Assembly (NCBI GenBank): GCA_018657065.1
Contig: JABHXU010000005.1
Location: forward strand, 1 to 64,000
Source: an archaeon
GTDB lineage: Archaea; Nanobdellota; Nanobdellia; Woesearchaeales; GW2011-AR15
Length of the DNA: 64,000 bases
Direction of reading: 5' to 3'
Made by a program: the position numbers and the translations under genes. Position 1 is the first letter of the stretch. Each line of letters starts with the position of its first letter. This document shows positions 14,663-23,284 of this stretch, one piece after another. The notes below the pieces were generated by a model. That model was not told the DNA's origin. It saw nothing but the letters and a program-made list of their open reading frames with translations, and ran no database searches.

Positions 14663-16365
14663 TAGGAATTAATTCAAATGAAGAATTTTATATTAAAGAC
14701 GCTGTCAAAAGATTAAAAAGACTTGAATATAGAGGATATGATAGTTTTGGTTATTATGATGGAACTATTTTATTTAATCAAGTAGGTCACATCAAGATTC
14801 CAAATACAGATGATAAATCTAGTAGAATTATATTACATACTCGTTGGGCTACACATGGAGGAGTCACAAAATTTAATGCTCACCCACATCAGTCTACAAA
14901 AAAAAAAGTAACTATAGCTCACAACGGAATAATAAAAAATTATGAGGAACTTCGTGAGAAATTAATTAAAAAAGGACATGAATTTACGAGTGAAACTGAT
15001 AGTGAAACTACAGCACATTATTTTGAAGAAAAATTAAAAACAAAGACGATAAAAGAAGCATGTATTGATTTTCTTAATGATATTGAAGGTGAGTTTGCTT
15101 TAGTAATTATGGTTGAAGGAAATGAAAATATCTATGCTCTTCGTAGAGATTCACCATTAGTTTTAGGTGTAGGAACAAATACAAATTATGTTGCTTCAGA
15201 TATTTATGCTTTTTCAGATATAACAAATATGGCGATTTTTTTTGAAAATAATGAATTTGCAGAAATTGGTACAGATCATTTTCAATTTTATGATAAAAAA
15301 GGTCAAAAAATTCAAAAAGAAGTTCAAACATTCAAATGGGAACAAGAGGAATCAACCCTACAAAATTATGACCATTTTATGATGAAAGAAATTATGGAAG
15401 AACCTATCGTTGTAAAAAGACTTTTATTCTCTTTAAAAACAGAACAAAAAATTAATTTTGAAAAATTTATTGATCTAATGAGAAAGGCAAAAAAAGTTAC
15501 TTTTGTTGCTGCAGGCACCAGTTATCATGCCTCATTACTTGGAGTTTATTATTTACACAAATGTGGAATTGAAGCTCAAACAATTATTGCAAGCGAATTT
15601 GAACATTTTATTGGTGTAGATAAAGACACATTAGTAATTCCAATATCTCAAAGTGGAGAAACAATGGATGTTATTGAGGCTCTCAAATATGCAACAAAAC
15701 ATGGTGCAAAAATTGCAAGTATTGTTAATGTTCCTTATTCAACTATTCAAAGAATAAGTGAAATTTCTCTTAATATTTTCGCAGGTCAAGAAATATGCGT
15801 TGCTGCTACAAAAAGCTTTGTAAATCAAGTTACTCTAATGCTCGCTATTGCTAAAGAATTTGGATACAATGTAAATCTTGAAAATTTACCTCAAAGAATT
15901 GAGGAAGTATTTACTATGAAAGAAACAATCAAAGAAATAGCAAAAACTCTTTTCAAACAAAAACATCTTTATGTCTTAGGTAGAGGACTTAGTTATCCTG
16001 TAGCTAGAGAAATTGCATTAAAAATCAAAGAAATTAGCTATATTCATGCAGAAGGTATGATGGGTGGAGAACTTAAACATGGCACAATTGCATTAATTGA
16101 AAAAGGAACTCCTGTAATTGGCCTTTTAAATGAAAATGACTATGATATGAGAAGTAATTTAAAAGAAGTTGCTGCAAGAGGAGCTAATGTTATTTCAATT
16201 AGTAATAAACTTAAAGGTGATATCATGATCTCAACTAGTAATGATGGAAAATTTGGTATACTTGCTTCAATCGTTGGTCAATTATTAACTTATTATTTAG
16301 CTAGAGAACTAAAATTACCAATTGATAAACCTAGAAATTTGGCAAAATCTGTTACAGTAAAATAA
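14650..16365 (+). CDS. glmS: Glutamine-fructose-6-phosphate aminotransferase
   Basis: GlmS makes glucosamine-6-phosphate from fructose-6-phosphate and glutamine, the first step of UDP-GlcNAc synthesis. The 571-residue protein begins MCGIIGI with the catalytic Cys2, followed by the glutaminase motifs LHTRWATHGG and AHNGIIKNY, then HFMMKEIMEEP, the family's link into the isomerase part. Two SIS domains follow (AAGTSYHASLLG; ISQSGETMDV; GRGLSYPVAREIALKIKEIS) and the C-terminus is PRNLAKSVTVK. It is complete and slightly shorter than bacterial GlmS (about 610). It overlaps the preceding gene by 13 bases and is the last gene of the operon. Confidence 0.96.
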   Translation: MCGIIGINSNEEFYIKDAVKRLKRLEYRGYDSFGYYDGTILFNQVGHIKIPNTDDKSSRIILHTRWATHGGVTKFNAHPHQSTKKKVTIAHNGIIKNYEELREKLIKKGHEFTSETDSETTAHYFEEKLKTKTIKEACIDFLNDIEGEFALVIMVEGNENIYALRRDSPLVLGVGTNTNYVASDIYAFSDITNMAIFFENNEFAEIGTDHFQFYDKKGQKIQKEVQTFKWEQEESTLQNYDHFMMKEIMEEPIVVKRLLFSLKTEQKINFEKFIDLMRKAKKVTFVAAGTSYHASLLGVYYLHKCGIEAQTIIASEFEHFIGVDKDTLVIPISQSGETMDVIEALKYATKHGAKIASIVNVPYSTIQRISEISLNIFAGQEICVAATKSFVNQVTLMLAIAKEFGYNVNLENLPQRIEEVFTMKETIKEIAKTLFKQKHLYVLGRGLSYPVAREIALKIKEISYIHAEGMMGGELKHGTIALIEKGTPVIGLLNENDYDMRSNLKEVAARGANVISISNKLKGDIMISTSNDGKFGILASIVGQLLTYYLARELKLPIDKPRNLAKSVTVK

Positions 16366-17073
16366 TTATTCAACTCTTTGCCATTCTTTTATTATTTCTT
16401 TTTTGAATATTTTTCTAAAAAAATTTGTAATTAATACTAAAACACCTAAATAGATATAACCTTTTTTCCTATACCTTCTTGGAGATTCATAAACTATAAT
16501 ATCATTAAAATATTTAACCTGTCCTTTTTTTGAAATTCTTTCAAATATCTCTGCATCTTCGTTTACTGCCATCTTAGAATTATAACCTTTCATTTGTCTA
16601 AATATTTTTTTTCTAATAATTTGGCACTGCCCCGATGCAAGAGGGATTTTTGTTTTAAAACTTGTTTTTAGTATAAAACTAAATATAGAATGGAAAAAAA
16701 AATCTTGAATTTTTTTTTCTTTAGGAAAAATTTCTAATCTAGGCACTCCAGCTAAGAGATTATTAGAACTAAATTTAGATTCGATATTTAAAATTGCTTT
16801 TTTTGCATTTTTAAATTGTGTGTCTGCATCACAAAAAATCAGAATATTTCCTTTTGCATGTGTTGCTCCCAAATTTCTATTTTTCCCTATGTTTTGTGTT
16901 TTTCTTTTATTTAAAAACACTTTAGCCCCAAGTTTTTTTGCTATTTTTATAGTATCATCATCACTAGATCCATCTGCAATAATTATTTCTAAGTTTTTTA
17001 TTTTTGAAAATTGAGATATAACTCTTGAAATGTTTTTTTCCTCATTTAATGTAGGAATTATAATTGAAATCAT
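16366..17073 (-). CDS. GT2 family glycosyltransferase
   Basis: The 235-residue protein has the GT-A fold signature MISIIIPTLNEEKNI, then ADGSSDDDT and the metal-binding CDADTQ near residue 88, with the acceptor-side motif NEDAEIFERISKKG. Compared with dolichol-phosphate synthases it has the 'GKNRNLGATHAKG' stretch of membrane-associated sugar transferases, and a hydrophobic C-terminal segment (YIYLGVLVLITNFF) may tether it to the membrane. Sugar and acceptor are unknown. It abuts glmS tail to tail with no gap and is divergent from the RqcH homologue. Confidence 0.85.
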   Translation of the reverse strand: MISIIIPTLNEEKNISRVISQFSKIKNLEIIIADGSSDDDTIKIAKKLGAKVFLNKRKTQNIGKNRNLGATHAKGNILIFCDADTQFKNAKKAILNIESKFSSNNLLAGVPRLEIFPKEKKIQDFFFHSIFSFILKTSFKTKIPLASGQCQIIRKKIFRQMKGYNSKMAVNEDAEIFERISKKGQVKYFNDIIVYESPRRYRKKGYIYLGVLVLITNFFRKIFKKEIIKEWQRVE

Positions 17074-17095
17074 TTATTTTAATGCTTTTTTATGT

Positions 17096-17127
17096 AATTA
17101 TAAATGTTTCCAACATGCTTAAATATC
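17096..17127. promoter_or_regulatory. Divergent TATA boxes for the GT2 gene and the RqcH homologue
   Basis: A TATA box on the minus strand (ATTTATAATT, 17096-17105) is about 28 bases before the GT2 ATG at 17073. A plus-strand box (CTTAAATATC, 17118-17127) is about 26 bases before the ATG at 17148. Both imply leaderless mRNAs and decide the RqcH start. Confidence 0.45.
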
Positions 17128-17147
17128 ACTACTTCTTCTATTATTTT

Positions 17148-18209
17148 ATGGAACTTACTAGTCTTGACTTGTATTTTTTATTAAAAGAATTACAAATAAT
17201 TAAAAATGCGAAGATTGATAAAGTTTTTAATGATAATAAGGAAATATTATTTCAATTGCATCTACCTGGTAAAGGAAAACATTTCTTAAAAATAATCCTA
17301 CCTTCCACTATTTTTTTAACAAAATATAAAGGTGATTTTGAATCTGGAAATTTTGGAATAAATATTAGAAAACATCTTAAAAATACTAGAATTAGAAAAA
17401 TTGAACAAATTGATTTTGAAAGAATTATTAAACTTAGTTTAGATGAATTAGATTTATATTTTGAATTATTTAGTCCGGGAAATGTTGTTTTATGTAAAAA
17501 TAATAAAATTGTTATGGCAAAAACCTACAAAGGTTTTGGTTCTAGAGTTGTTAGACCTAACGGAGAATATGAATTTCCTAAAAAAGAATACAATTTTTTA
17601 GATTTAAGCGAAAAAAACCTTGTTGATTTATTTAGTAAATCTGAAAAATCTTCTGTTGTTATAACACTAGCTACTGAATTAGGTCTAGGTGGAAAATATT
17701 CTGAATATATTCTATCAAAATCTAAAATTGATAAAGAAAAAACTAGTTTAAATATTAAAGAAATCAAAAGAATTCAAAAAACAATAGACGAAATTAAAGA
17801 AACACTCCCTAAAGCATATTATGGAAAAAAATTATCCCCAATTGAAATTGAAAAATCAAAAAAAACACATGATTCATTTAACCAAGCTTTAGACGAATTA
17901 CTAACTGAAAAAAGTCATAATGATAAACAAGAAATTGTGGTATCAAAAGTTGAAAAAAAGAAAGAAAAAATAAATAAAATTATCAGAGAACAAAAAGCAA
18001 GAATAAAAGGACTTAAGATTTCTATAAAAGAAAACCAAAAAAAAGCTGAGGTATTATATGAAAATTATCAAATGCTTGAAAAATTGCTTGATGAATTTAA
18101 TTTAATTAAAAAAAATCATTCTATGAAGTCTATAAAAGAAAAATTAAAAAATCATAAAATAATAAAATCTATTGATGAAAAATCAAAAAAAATTGTGGTT
18201 GAAATATGA
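17148..18209 (+). CDS. Short RqcH/NEMF-family protein (NFACT-N and coiled-coil, no NFACT-R)
   Basis: RqcH/Rqc2/NEMF proteins bind the peptidyl-tRNA on stalled large ribosomal subunits. The ATG at 17148, placed by the TATA box, gives 353 residues starting MELTSLDLYFLLKEL; an earlier in-frame start at 17064 adds a non-conserved segment and is rejected. The N-terminal domain is NFACT-N-like (KIDKVFNDNKEILFQLHLPG, then FELFSPGNVVLC, then PPNGEYEFP-like RPNGEYEFPKKEYN). A helical domain with ELGLGGKYSEYIL follows, then a long charged coiled coil (about 255-330). The family usually continues with an NFACT-R domain to about 600-650 residues; here the protein stops after the coil. The next gene overlaps by 4 bases. 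Confidence 0.8.
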   Translation: MELTSLDLYFLLKELQIIKNAKIDKVFNDNKEILFQLHLPGKGKHFLKIILPSTIFLTKYKGDFESGNFGINIRKHLKNTRIRKIEQIDFERIIKLSLDELDLYFELFSPGNVVLCKNNKIVMAKTYKGFGSRVVRPNGEYEFPKKEYNFLDLSEKNLVDLFSKSEKSSVVITLATELGLGGKYSEYILSKSKIDKEKTSLNIKEIKRIQKTIDEIKETLPKAYYGKKLSPIEIEKSKKTHDSFNQALDELLTEKSHNDKQEIVVSKVEKKKEKINKIIREQKARIKGLKISIKENQKKAEVLYENYQMLEKLLDEFNLIKKNHSMKSIKEKLKNHKIIKSIDEKSKKIVVEI

Positions 18210-18919
18210 TAGTTGTTATTATTCCTACATATAATGAAGCAAGTAATATTTCTAAAGTAATTAAAAATGTGTTTTGCTTAAATCTTAAAGATCTTAATAT
18301 TCTTGTTGTTGATGATAGTTCACCAGACGGGACTTCGAAAATTGTAAAAAAGATAATTAAAAAAAATAAAAATTTACATCTTTTAATTAATGAAGAAAAA
18401 AAAGGATTAGGGAAAGCTTACATGGTTGGCATGGACTACGCTATAAATCAACTAAATGCAAAGGTCTTAGTTGAAATGGATGCAGACCTTAGCCATGATA
18501 CAAAAATTTTACCAAATATGATAAATTATACAAAAACTCATGATTTAATTCTAGGATCTCGTTATATTAAAGGTGGTTCCATTCCTAAAGATTGGGCATT
18601 TCATAGAAAATTTGTTAGTTATGTTGGAAATTTAGTATTTAGATTTTTTTTCTCTTGGAAAATTAATGATTGGACAACTGGATACAGAGTCATAAAATCT
18701 AAAGTGTATAATAAACTTAAACTTGAATTAAATGAAGATATGTTTTTAGGGTATACTTTTCAAGTAGGTTTTTTATATAAAGCAATAAAAAAAGGTTTCA
18801 AGATTAAAGAATATCCTCTTATTTTTATCGATAGAAAAAAAGGATCATCTAAATTTATGGGTTGGAATTATATTAAAAATAATTTATTTTTTATTTTAAA
18901 AACTAAATTCAAAAAATAA
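18206..18919 (+). CDS. Dolichol-phosphate-sugar synthase-like GT2 (DPM1-like)
   Basis: The 237-residue protein reads like eukaryotic/archaeal DPM1: VVIIPTYNEASNI, VDDSSPDGT, EMDADLSHD (near 90-98), GSRYIKGGSIPKDW, DWTTGYRVIK and, near the C-terminus, EYPLIFIDRKKGSSKF. It would transfer mannose or another hexose from a nucleotide sugar to dolichol phosphate on the cytoplasmic face of the membrane, making the donor for GT-C enzymes. There is no C-terminal membrane domain. The start overlaps the RqcH homologue by 4 bases (ATGA), an odd pairing of functions, but glycan genes follow directly. Confidence 0.9.
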   Translation: MIVVIIPTYNEASNISKVIKNVFCLNLKDLNILVVDDSSPDGTSKIVKKIIKKNKNLHLLINEEKKGLGKAYMVGMDYAINQLNAKVLVEMDADLSHDTKILPNMINYTKTHDLILGSRYIKGGSIPKDWAFHRKFVSYVGNLVFRFFFSWKINDWTTGYRVIKSKVYNKLKLELNEDMFLGYTFQVGFLYKAIKKGFKIKEYPLIFIDRKKGSSKFMGWNYIKNNLFFILKTKFKK

Positions 18920-18935
18920 TTTTTAAAAACTAAAA

Positions 18936-18944
18936 CTTTATATT
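18936..18944 (+). promoter_or_regulatory. TATA box of the first GT-C gene
   Basis: CTTTATATT is centred about 27 bases before the ATG at 18967. Confidence 0.45.
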
Positions 18945-18966
18945 GATTCTTTGTTTTTTCTGATCT

Positions 18967-20619
18967 ATGGGGGATAAGGCATTAAAATTTAATATCAAAC
19001 CTGAATATATTCCTTTAATATTTTTAATTATTGCAACAATTGCTGCAATTAATATTAATAAAATTCCTTTAACTCATCCAGGAAACATCAAAGCTGCAGA
19101 TCCATTTTACCATGCAATTGCTGTAGAAAGTATAAAAGATACTGAGCAATGGAACTACCTACCTTATTATATTTCATTAGGTCAAGAAAAAGCTGCAAAT
19201 CTAGTTCCTCCACTATTTTATTTTAATGCTGCTATTTTGTCTTTATTTTCTAGTTTACCTGCATGGGTAACGCTATATTTAATGATCTGTATTGCTCAAG
19301 GTTTATCAATCATATTATCATATTTAATCACTAAAGAAGTATTTAACGAAAAAGCAGCAATTATTGCAAGCTCCCTATCTGTTATTCCTCTTTCTGCTAG
19401 TGTTTGGTTATATCCATTATATATTGGATTATGGCCTCAACTAAGTGGTTATTTATTCATTCAATTATTTATGTGGTTATTCATTAGATATTTCAAGAAA
19501 AGAGAATTATGGTCTCTAATTTTTTTAGGAATTTGTATCTCAAGTCTATTGCTTTTACATTCTATGGATTTAGGTCTTCTTTTAATCCCTTGTATATTTA
19601 TTGGAATAGATATTTTAAAAAGATCATACGTAAAAAAGAAATTTAAATTAAAACAATTATTTAAAGAGTCTATTGCTTTTGCAGGAATCCCAGCGTTCAT
19701 GCTCTTAATTTTACTTCCTAGAATTTTATTTGTATGGAGTAGTGTTGGAGGTAAACAATACAAATTTGGTTTTTTTGGATTTCGAGAATTATTTCAGAGA
19801 AGTTATTTAGGTGGTCTACCTCACCCTGATTTTTTTTTACTTCCTACTGTATTAGTCATTATTTTTACTATTGGCGTACTTCAACAATTAATTAATTTTA
19901 AAAAATATAAACTCCTTATTTTTTCTCAAATATATTATTTTGCAATTATTTATTTATTACCTCCTTTTGTTCAAGATCCATTTTATTTATCAGGAAGAAC
20001 TAGAGCATTACAATATTTTATGATTCTTCCAACAATTGGATATATTTTGTATTTTGGACTTTCTAAATTAAAATCAAAAAAGATTGAAAATTTTGCCATT
20101 TTAGGAATATTTTTACTTGCAATTAGTTTTGCTCTTCCAAGTTATAATAATTTAGTAGATAGAATGCAAGGAGAACACATCCCAATTCATGAATGGGAAG
20201 CATATCAATGGATTCATGCCAACACACCTAAAGAATCTAAAGTGTTGTTCTTTGGTAGTGTATTTCAAACTGAATTTATTTATACTAAACGAATTACTGC
20301 AATACTTAATATGCAACAATATCAAGATACTATAAATAAAGTTGCAACAACCAATATCACTCCCACTATTTTTGAGGGTAGTTGGGGTGGAAACACCCTT
20401 AGATGGGGGAATAAATATGAAGTAACCCCTTTCAAGTATGAAACATATGAAGAACCTAATAGTACAATTCATTTAACAGACTTTGATTATGTGGTGTTCC
20501 AAGACATTACACCTCAAATCGCACAAATAAATAGATTTTTTATTTACCAATTTATTAACAATCATAATTTTAGTGGAGCCTATGAAAAAAACGGATACCT
20601 TATTATCAAAAGAAATTAG
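18967..20619 (+). CDS. Multi-span membrane protein, GT-C glycosyltransferase-like (STT3/PMT fold)
   Basis: The 550-residue protein has about 11-12 membrane segments followed by a C-terminal soluble part of about 150 residues (from roughly 390). Loop 1 contains AADPFYHAIAVESIKDTEQW, resembling the acidic 'DPFYH' loop of STT3/AglB and related GT-C enzymes that bind metal and lipid-linked sugar. No WWDxG motif is present, so it is not a second AglB. The C-terminal part has EWEAYQWIHANTPKESKVLF, a motif common in this group. It most likely transfers a dolichol-linked sugar at the outer face of the membrane. Substrate unknown. Confidence 0.7.
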   Translation: MGDKALKFNIKPEYIPLIFLIIATIAAININKIPLTHPGNIKAADPFYHAIAVESIKDTEQWNYLPYYISLGQEKAANLVPPLFYFNAAILSLFSSLPAWVTLYLMICIAQGLSIILSYLITKEVFNEKAAIIASSLSVIPLSASVWLYPLYIGLWPQLSGYLFIQLFMWLFIRYFKKRELWSLIFLGICISSLLLLHSMDLGLLLIPCIFIGIDILKRSYVKKKFKLKQLFKESIAFAGIPAFMLLILLPRILFVWSSVGGKQYKFGFFGFRELFQRSYLGGLPHPDFFLLPTVLVIIFTIGVLQQLINFKKYKLLIFSQIYYFAIIYLLPPFVQDPFYLSGRTRALQYFMILPTIGYILYFGLSKLKSKKIENFAILGIFLLAISFALPSYNNLVDRMQGEHIPIHEWEAYQWIHANTPKESKVLFFGSVFQTEFIYTKRITAILNMQQYQDTINKVATTNITPTIFEGSWGGNTLRWGNKYEVTPFKYETYEEPNSTIHLTDFDYVVFQDITPQIAQINRFFIYQFINNHNFSGAYEKNGYLIIKRN

Positions 20620-20956
20620 ACTTATGTCTTTTAGCTTTGTAACAATATTTATAATAGCTCTTGCTCTAAAAAATTTGGCACTAACCTTAAAATTTAGTTT
20701 TGTTTATTTTTATTTTATATATTTACCTTTTGTTCCATTAATTTCAAAAATAGAGATTTCTTTACCAGGACAATATTTATTAAACAATATTGCTGGAATT
20801 TGTTATGCTTCAATTTATGTTTTATTTGATTTATGGTTTAAAATACCATTAAATAAAACTACTTTTTTAATTGTCACAACACTTGTTAATCTAATTACTT
20901 GGGGTTATTTTTTTGCAATTAAAAGTAATTCTCCTGTTAAAAAATTATTAAAATAG
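20582..20956 (+). CDS. Small four-span membrane protein of unknown function
   Basis: The 124-residue protein has four hydrophobic segments (FVTIFIIALALK; FSFVYFYFIYLPFVPLI; ICYASIYVLFDLWF; FLIVTTLVNLITWGYFF). The ATG at 20582 follows GTGGAG; an in-frame GTG at 20573 would add three residues. It overlaps the tail of the preceding GT-C gene by 38 bases and overlaps the convergent methyltransferase gene by 52 bases at its 3' end. I do not recognise a family. A partner of the GT-C enzyme is a guess from context. Confidence 0.6.
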   Translation: MKKTDTLLSKEIRLMSFSFVTIFIIALALKNLALTLKFSFVYFYFIYLPFVPLISKIEISLPGQYLLNNIAGICYASIYVLFDLWFKIPLNKTTFLIVTTLVNLITWGYFFAIKSNSPVKKLLK

Positions 20957-21777
20957 CTTGTTTTGATTTTTTGAGGTAAAAAATCATAAAAAAACAAAAA
21001 TATTTTTTCTAACCCAAGTAAAGAATATTTTCTAAAATATACTGAATAATATGCAAAATTAAACCTTTTCTTATTAAGAGAAATTTCTTGAATTTTAAAA
21101 TCATATTTTTCAAAAAGTTCTTTTATTGAAGATTTGTTATAATAAATTATGTGTTCATACTTATACTGATACCATTTTTTCCCTAAAATTTTTCTAGTAA
21201 ATGAATCTGTGTTTGGAGTTATTACAAAAAAATATCCGCCTGGTTTTAATATTCTTCTAACCTCTTTAACAAATTCGTGTGGGTTTTCAATATGTTCTAG
21301 AAGATCTGTTGCTGTTATAACATCAAAATAATTTGATTTATATTTAGCACTGAATAAATCACCTGTAAATATTTTTTTATGATTTTTCTTAGCTATTTTT
21401 GTTGCATATTTAGATATATCTAAACCATAACAATTATACCCTTGTTTTTTTGCAACATCCAATAGATAACCTTTGCCAGTTCCAATATCAAGTAATTTTT
21501 TTCCTTGTGGTTTAATATATGTTTTAAGAAATGATAATTGTAAACTAAAAGATTCTCTTTTGCTTAAGATTATTTGCTTTTCATTTTTTTTAAACTCTTG
21601 TCCCCAAACCATATAATTTTCCCCATATATGTGTTTTCTATCTTCTTTATAATTTTCAAGAAAAATTAAATTACAATTCTCACATTTATATGCTTGATTT
21701 AAATTTTTAGAATTAGCTTCAGAAGTTTCAACTAAGAATTTTTTATTAGTTTTTTCTTTGCAAACAGGACATTTCAT
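20905..21777 (-). CDS. Class I SAM methyltransferase with N-terminal zinc ribbon
   Basis: The product is 290 residues from the ATG at 21777, placed 25 bases from a TATA box at 21798-21807; a start at 21816 would precede that box. Residues 3-41 carry CPVC...CENC, a zinc ribbon typical of sugar and lipid methyltransferases in glycan loci. The Methyltransf_11-type domain follows, with LLDIGTGKGYLLDVAKK (motif I), DVITATDLLEHIENP and GGYFFVITPNTDS. Small-molecule or glycan methylation is inferred from neighbours. Its 3' end overlaps the convergent small membrane protein gene by 52 bases. Confidence 0.87.
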   Translation of the reverse strand: MKCPVCKEKTNKKFLVETSEANSKNLNQAYKCENCNLIFLENYKEDRKHIYGENYMVWGQEFKKNEKQIILSKRESFSLQLSFLKTYIKPQGKKLLDIGTGKGYLLDVAKKQGYNCYGLDISKYATKIAKKNHKKIFTGDLFSAKYKSNYFDVITATDLLEHIENPHEFVKEVRRILKPGGYFFVITPNTDSFTRKILGKKWYQYKYEHIIYYNKSSIKELFEKYDFKIQEISLNKKRFNFAYYSVYFRKYSLLGLEKIFLFFYDFLPQKIKTSYFNNFLTGELLLIAKK

Positions 21778-21797
21778 TGTGTTTTCAAATATAAAAC

Positions 21798-21827
21798 AAT
21801 TTATAAGGATTTCCAAAAGTATAAAAA
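21798..21827. promoter_or_regulatory. Divergent TATA boxes of the methyltransferase and the next GT-C gene
   Basis: The minus-strand box (CTTATAAATT, 21798-21807) is 25 bases before the ATG at 21777. The plus-strand box (GTATAAAAA, 21819-21827) is about 28 bases before the ATG at 21851. Confidence 0.45.
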
Positions 21828-21850
21828 ACCAGTTTTATTATTTATTTATA

Positions 21851-23284
21851 ATGAAGTTAAAACAAAGACATTGGATACTTATATTACTCTTTTTAACTTT
21901 TATAATAAGTAGATCATTAATCTCAACCAAATCTAGTAATTTTAGTGATGATAACTCTTATTTTGTTATGAGGCAAATTGAGCATATTTCAACCCATGGA
22001 AAACCTCTTCATCAAGACACTTTAAGTTATGGTGGTCGAACATTTATTATTATGCCTTTGTATTATTACTTAATGGGGTTTATGTATAAACTATTTCCTT
22101 CCATTATTTTTTTAAAAATTATAAACAACTTCTTTGCATCAAGTTTAATTTTTTCAGCATATTTGATTAGTGCAAAAGTAATTAAAAACCGTAGAATTGC
22201 TTTATTTTGTAGTGTTGTTGCAAGTAGTTTACCAATTTACATAAATGAAACTTTAAATAGACTAAATCCCTATTCCATTATAACTCCTGCTGCTTTTCTG
22301 ATCTTATGGCTTTTCTTAGAACTTGATGAAAATAAATTAAATTATTTAATCCCGCTCACTATTGTATTTATATTAAGTTCTTCAGCATCACTAGTTCTAA
22401 TTGTAGGACTCATTAGCTATATTGTTTATAGTTATTTTGAAAATAAAAAAATTGAAAAAATTCATTTTGAATATGCTTCTTTTTTTTTGCTATTTTTTTT
22501 ATGGGTTAGTTTTATCATCTTTAAAGAAGCATTTCAAACACATGGTTTTGTTATTCTATTTCATAATATTAAATTATCTCTAGAATCAATAAATCTAATT
22601 GGTGTACCTTTAATTTTGCTAGGTTTATATTCTGTTTATATCTATTCGTCTAAAAAGAAAAGTATATTTATGGTATTAGTTATTAGTTTATTTTTATCAA
22701 ATATTTTATTTATATGGTTAAAATTAGTGCCAAAAAATACCTTAATTTTTGTTGGAGTATATTTAGTTCTCCTTATGGGACAGACAATCAAAGATTTTAA
22801 TTCTTATCTATCTTCATCAAAAATGAGTAAATATTCAACTCTAATTATGGGATCTTTATATGCTCTGCTAGTTTTTTCTCAAATAGCTCCAAGTTTTTTT
22901 CTTCATGAAGAAGTCTTTTCAGATAGATATTTAGAAGGTTTTGAATGGCTCAAAGAAAACACAGAAATTAATTCAACAATATTGAGTGTTCCTATTGAAG
23001 GACATCTAATAACATATTTATCAAAAAGAAAAAACATTGCAGATTCTCAAACACTATTAGTTGATTATCAAAAAAGAACCATAGAAATTACGGGCGTATA
23101 TAATTCACCATTCAAAACAAAAATTTTAAACTTTTTAAATGATTATAATACAGATTATATTATTTTGTCTGATAAATTATCTTCATTAAACATAAAAATA
23201 CAAGACACCATTTTTTTTAGTGACCCTTGTTTTGAATTAATATATAATGAAGAAATAAAAGTTTTTAAGAGATGTGAAGAATGA
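21851..23284 (+). CDS. GT-C-type membrane glycosyltransferase-like protein
   Basis: From the ATG at 21851 the protein has 477 residues, about ten or more membrane segments and a C-terminal soluble tail. Loop 1 holds SDDNSYFVMRQIEHISTHGK, with acidic residues at the place of the GT-C 'DD/DE' motif, followed by LYYYLMGFMYKLFPS, similar to PMT/ArnT-like proteins. The tail includes EGFEWLKENTEINSTILSVP, the same pattern seen in the neighbouring GT-C proteins. Earlier in-frame starts lie upstream of the TATA box and are rejected. The stop overlaps the next gene by 4 bases. Substrate unknown. Confidence 0.7.
   Translation: MKLKQRHWILILLFLTFIISRSLISTKSSNFSDDNSYFVMRQIEHISTHGKPLHQDTLSYGGRTFIIMPLYYYLMGFMYKLFPSIIFLKIINNFFASSLIFSAYLISAKVIKNRRIALFCSVVASSLPIYINETLNRLNPYSIITPAAFLILWLFLELDENKLNYLIPLTIVFILSSSASLVLIVGLISYIVYSYFENKKIEKIHFEYASFFLLFFLWVSFIIFKEAFQTHGFVILFHNIKLSLESINLIGVPLILLGLYSVYIYSSKKKSIFMVLVISLFLSNILFIWLKLVPKNTLIFVGVYLVLLMGQTIKDFNSYLSSSKMSKYSTLIMGSLYALLVFSQIAPSFFLHEEVFSDRYLEGFEWLKENTEINSTILSVPIEGHLITYLSKRKNIADSQTLLVDYQKRTIEITGVYNSPFKTKILNFLNDYNTDYIILSDKLSSLNIKIQDTIFFSDPCFELIYNEEIKVFKRCEE

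Noticed and set aside
17064-17147. N-terminal extension of the RqcH homologue from an earlier in-frame start
   Set aside because: It would begin upstream of the TATA box and adds 28 hydrophobic residues not expected in the family; the ATG at 17148 fits promoter spacing and the family N-terminus.
18967-20619. A second AglB oligosaccharyltransferase
   Set aside because: It has the multi-span layout and a DPFYH loop but no WWDxG motif; a GT-C transferase of unknown type is the safer call.
20905-20956. One of the two convergent overlapping genes is false
   Set aside because: Both frames give protein-like sequence to their stops, and several other convergent pairs in the window also overlap, so both were kept.
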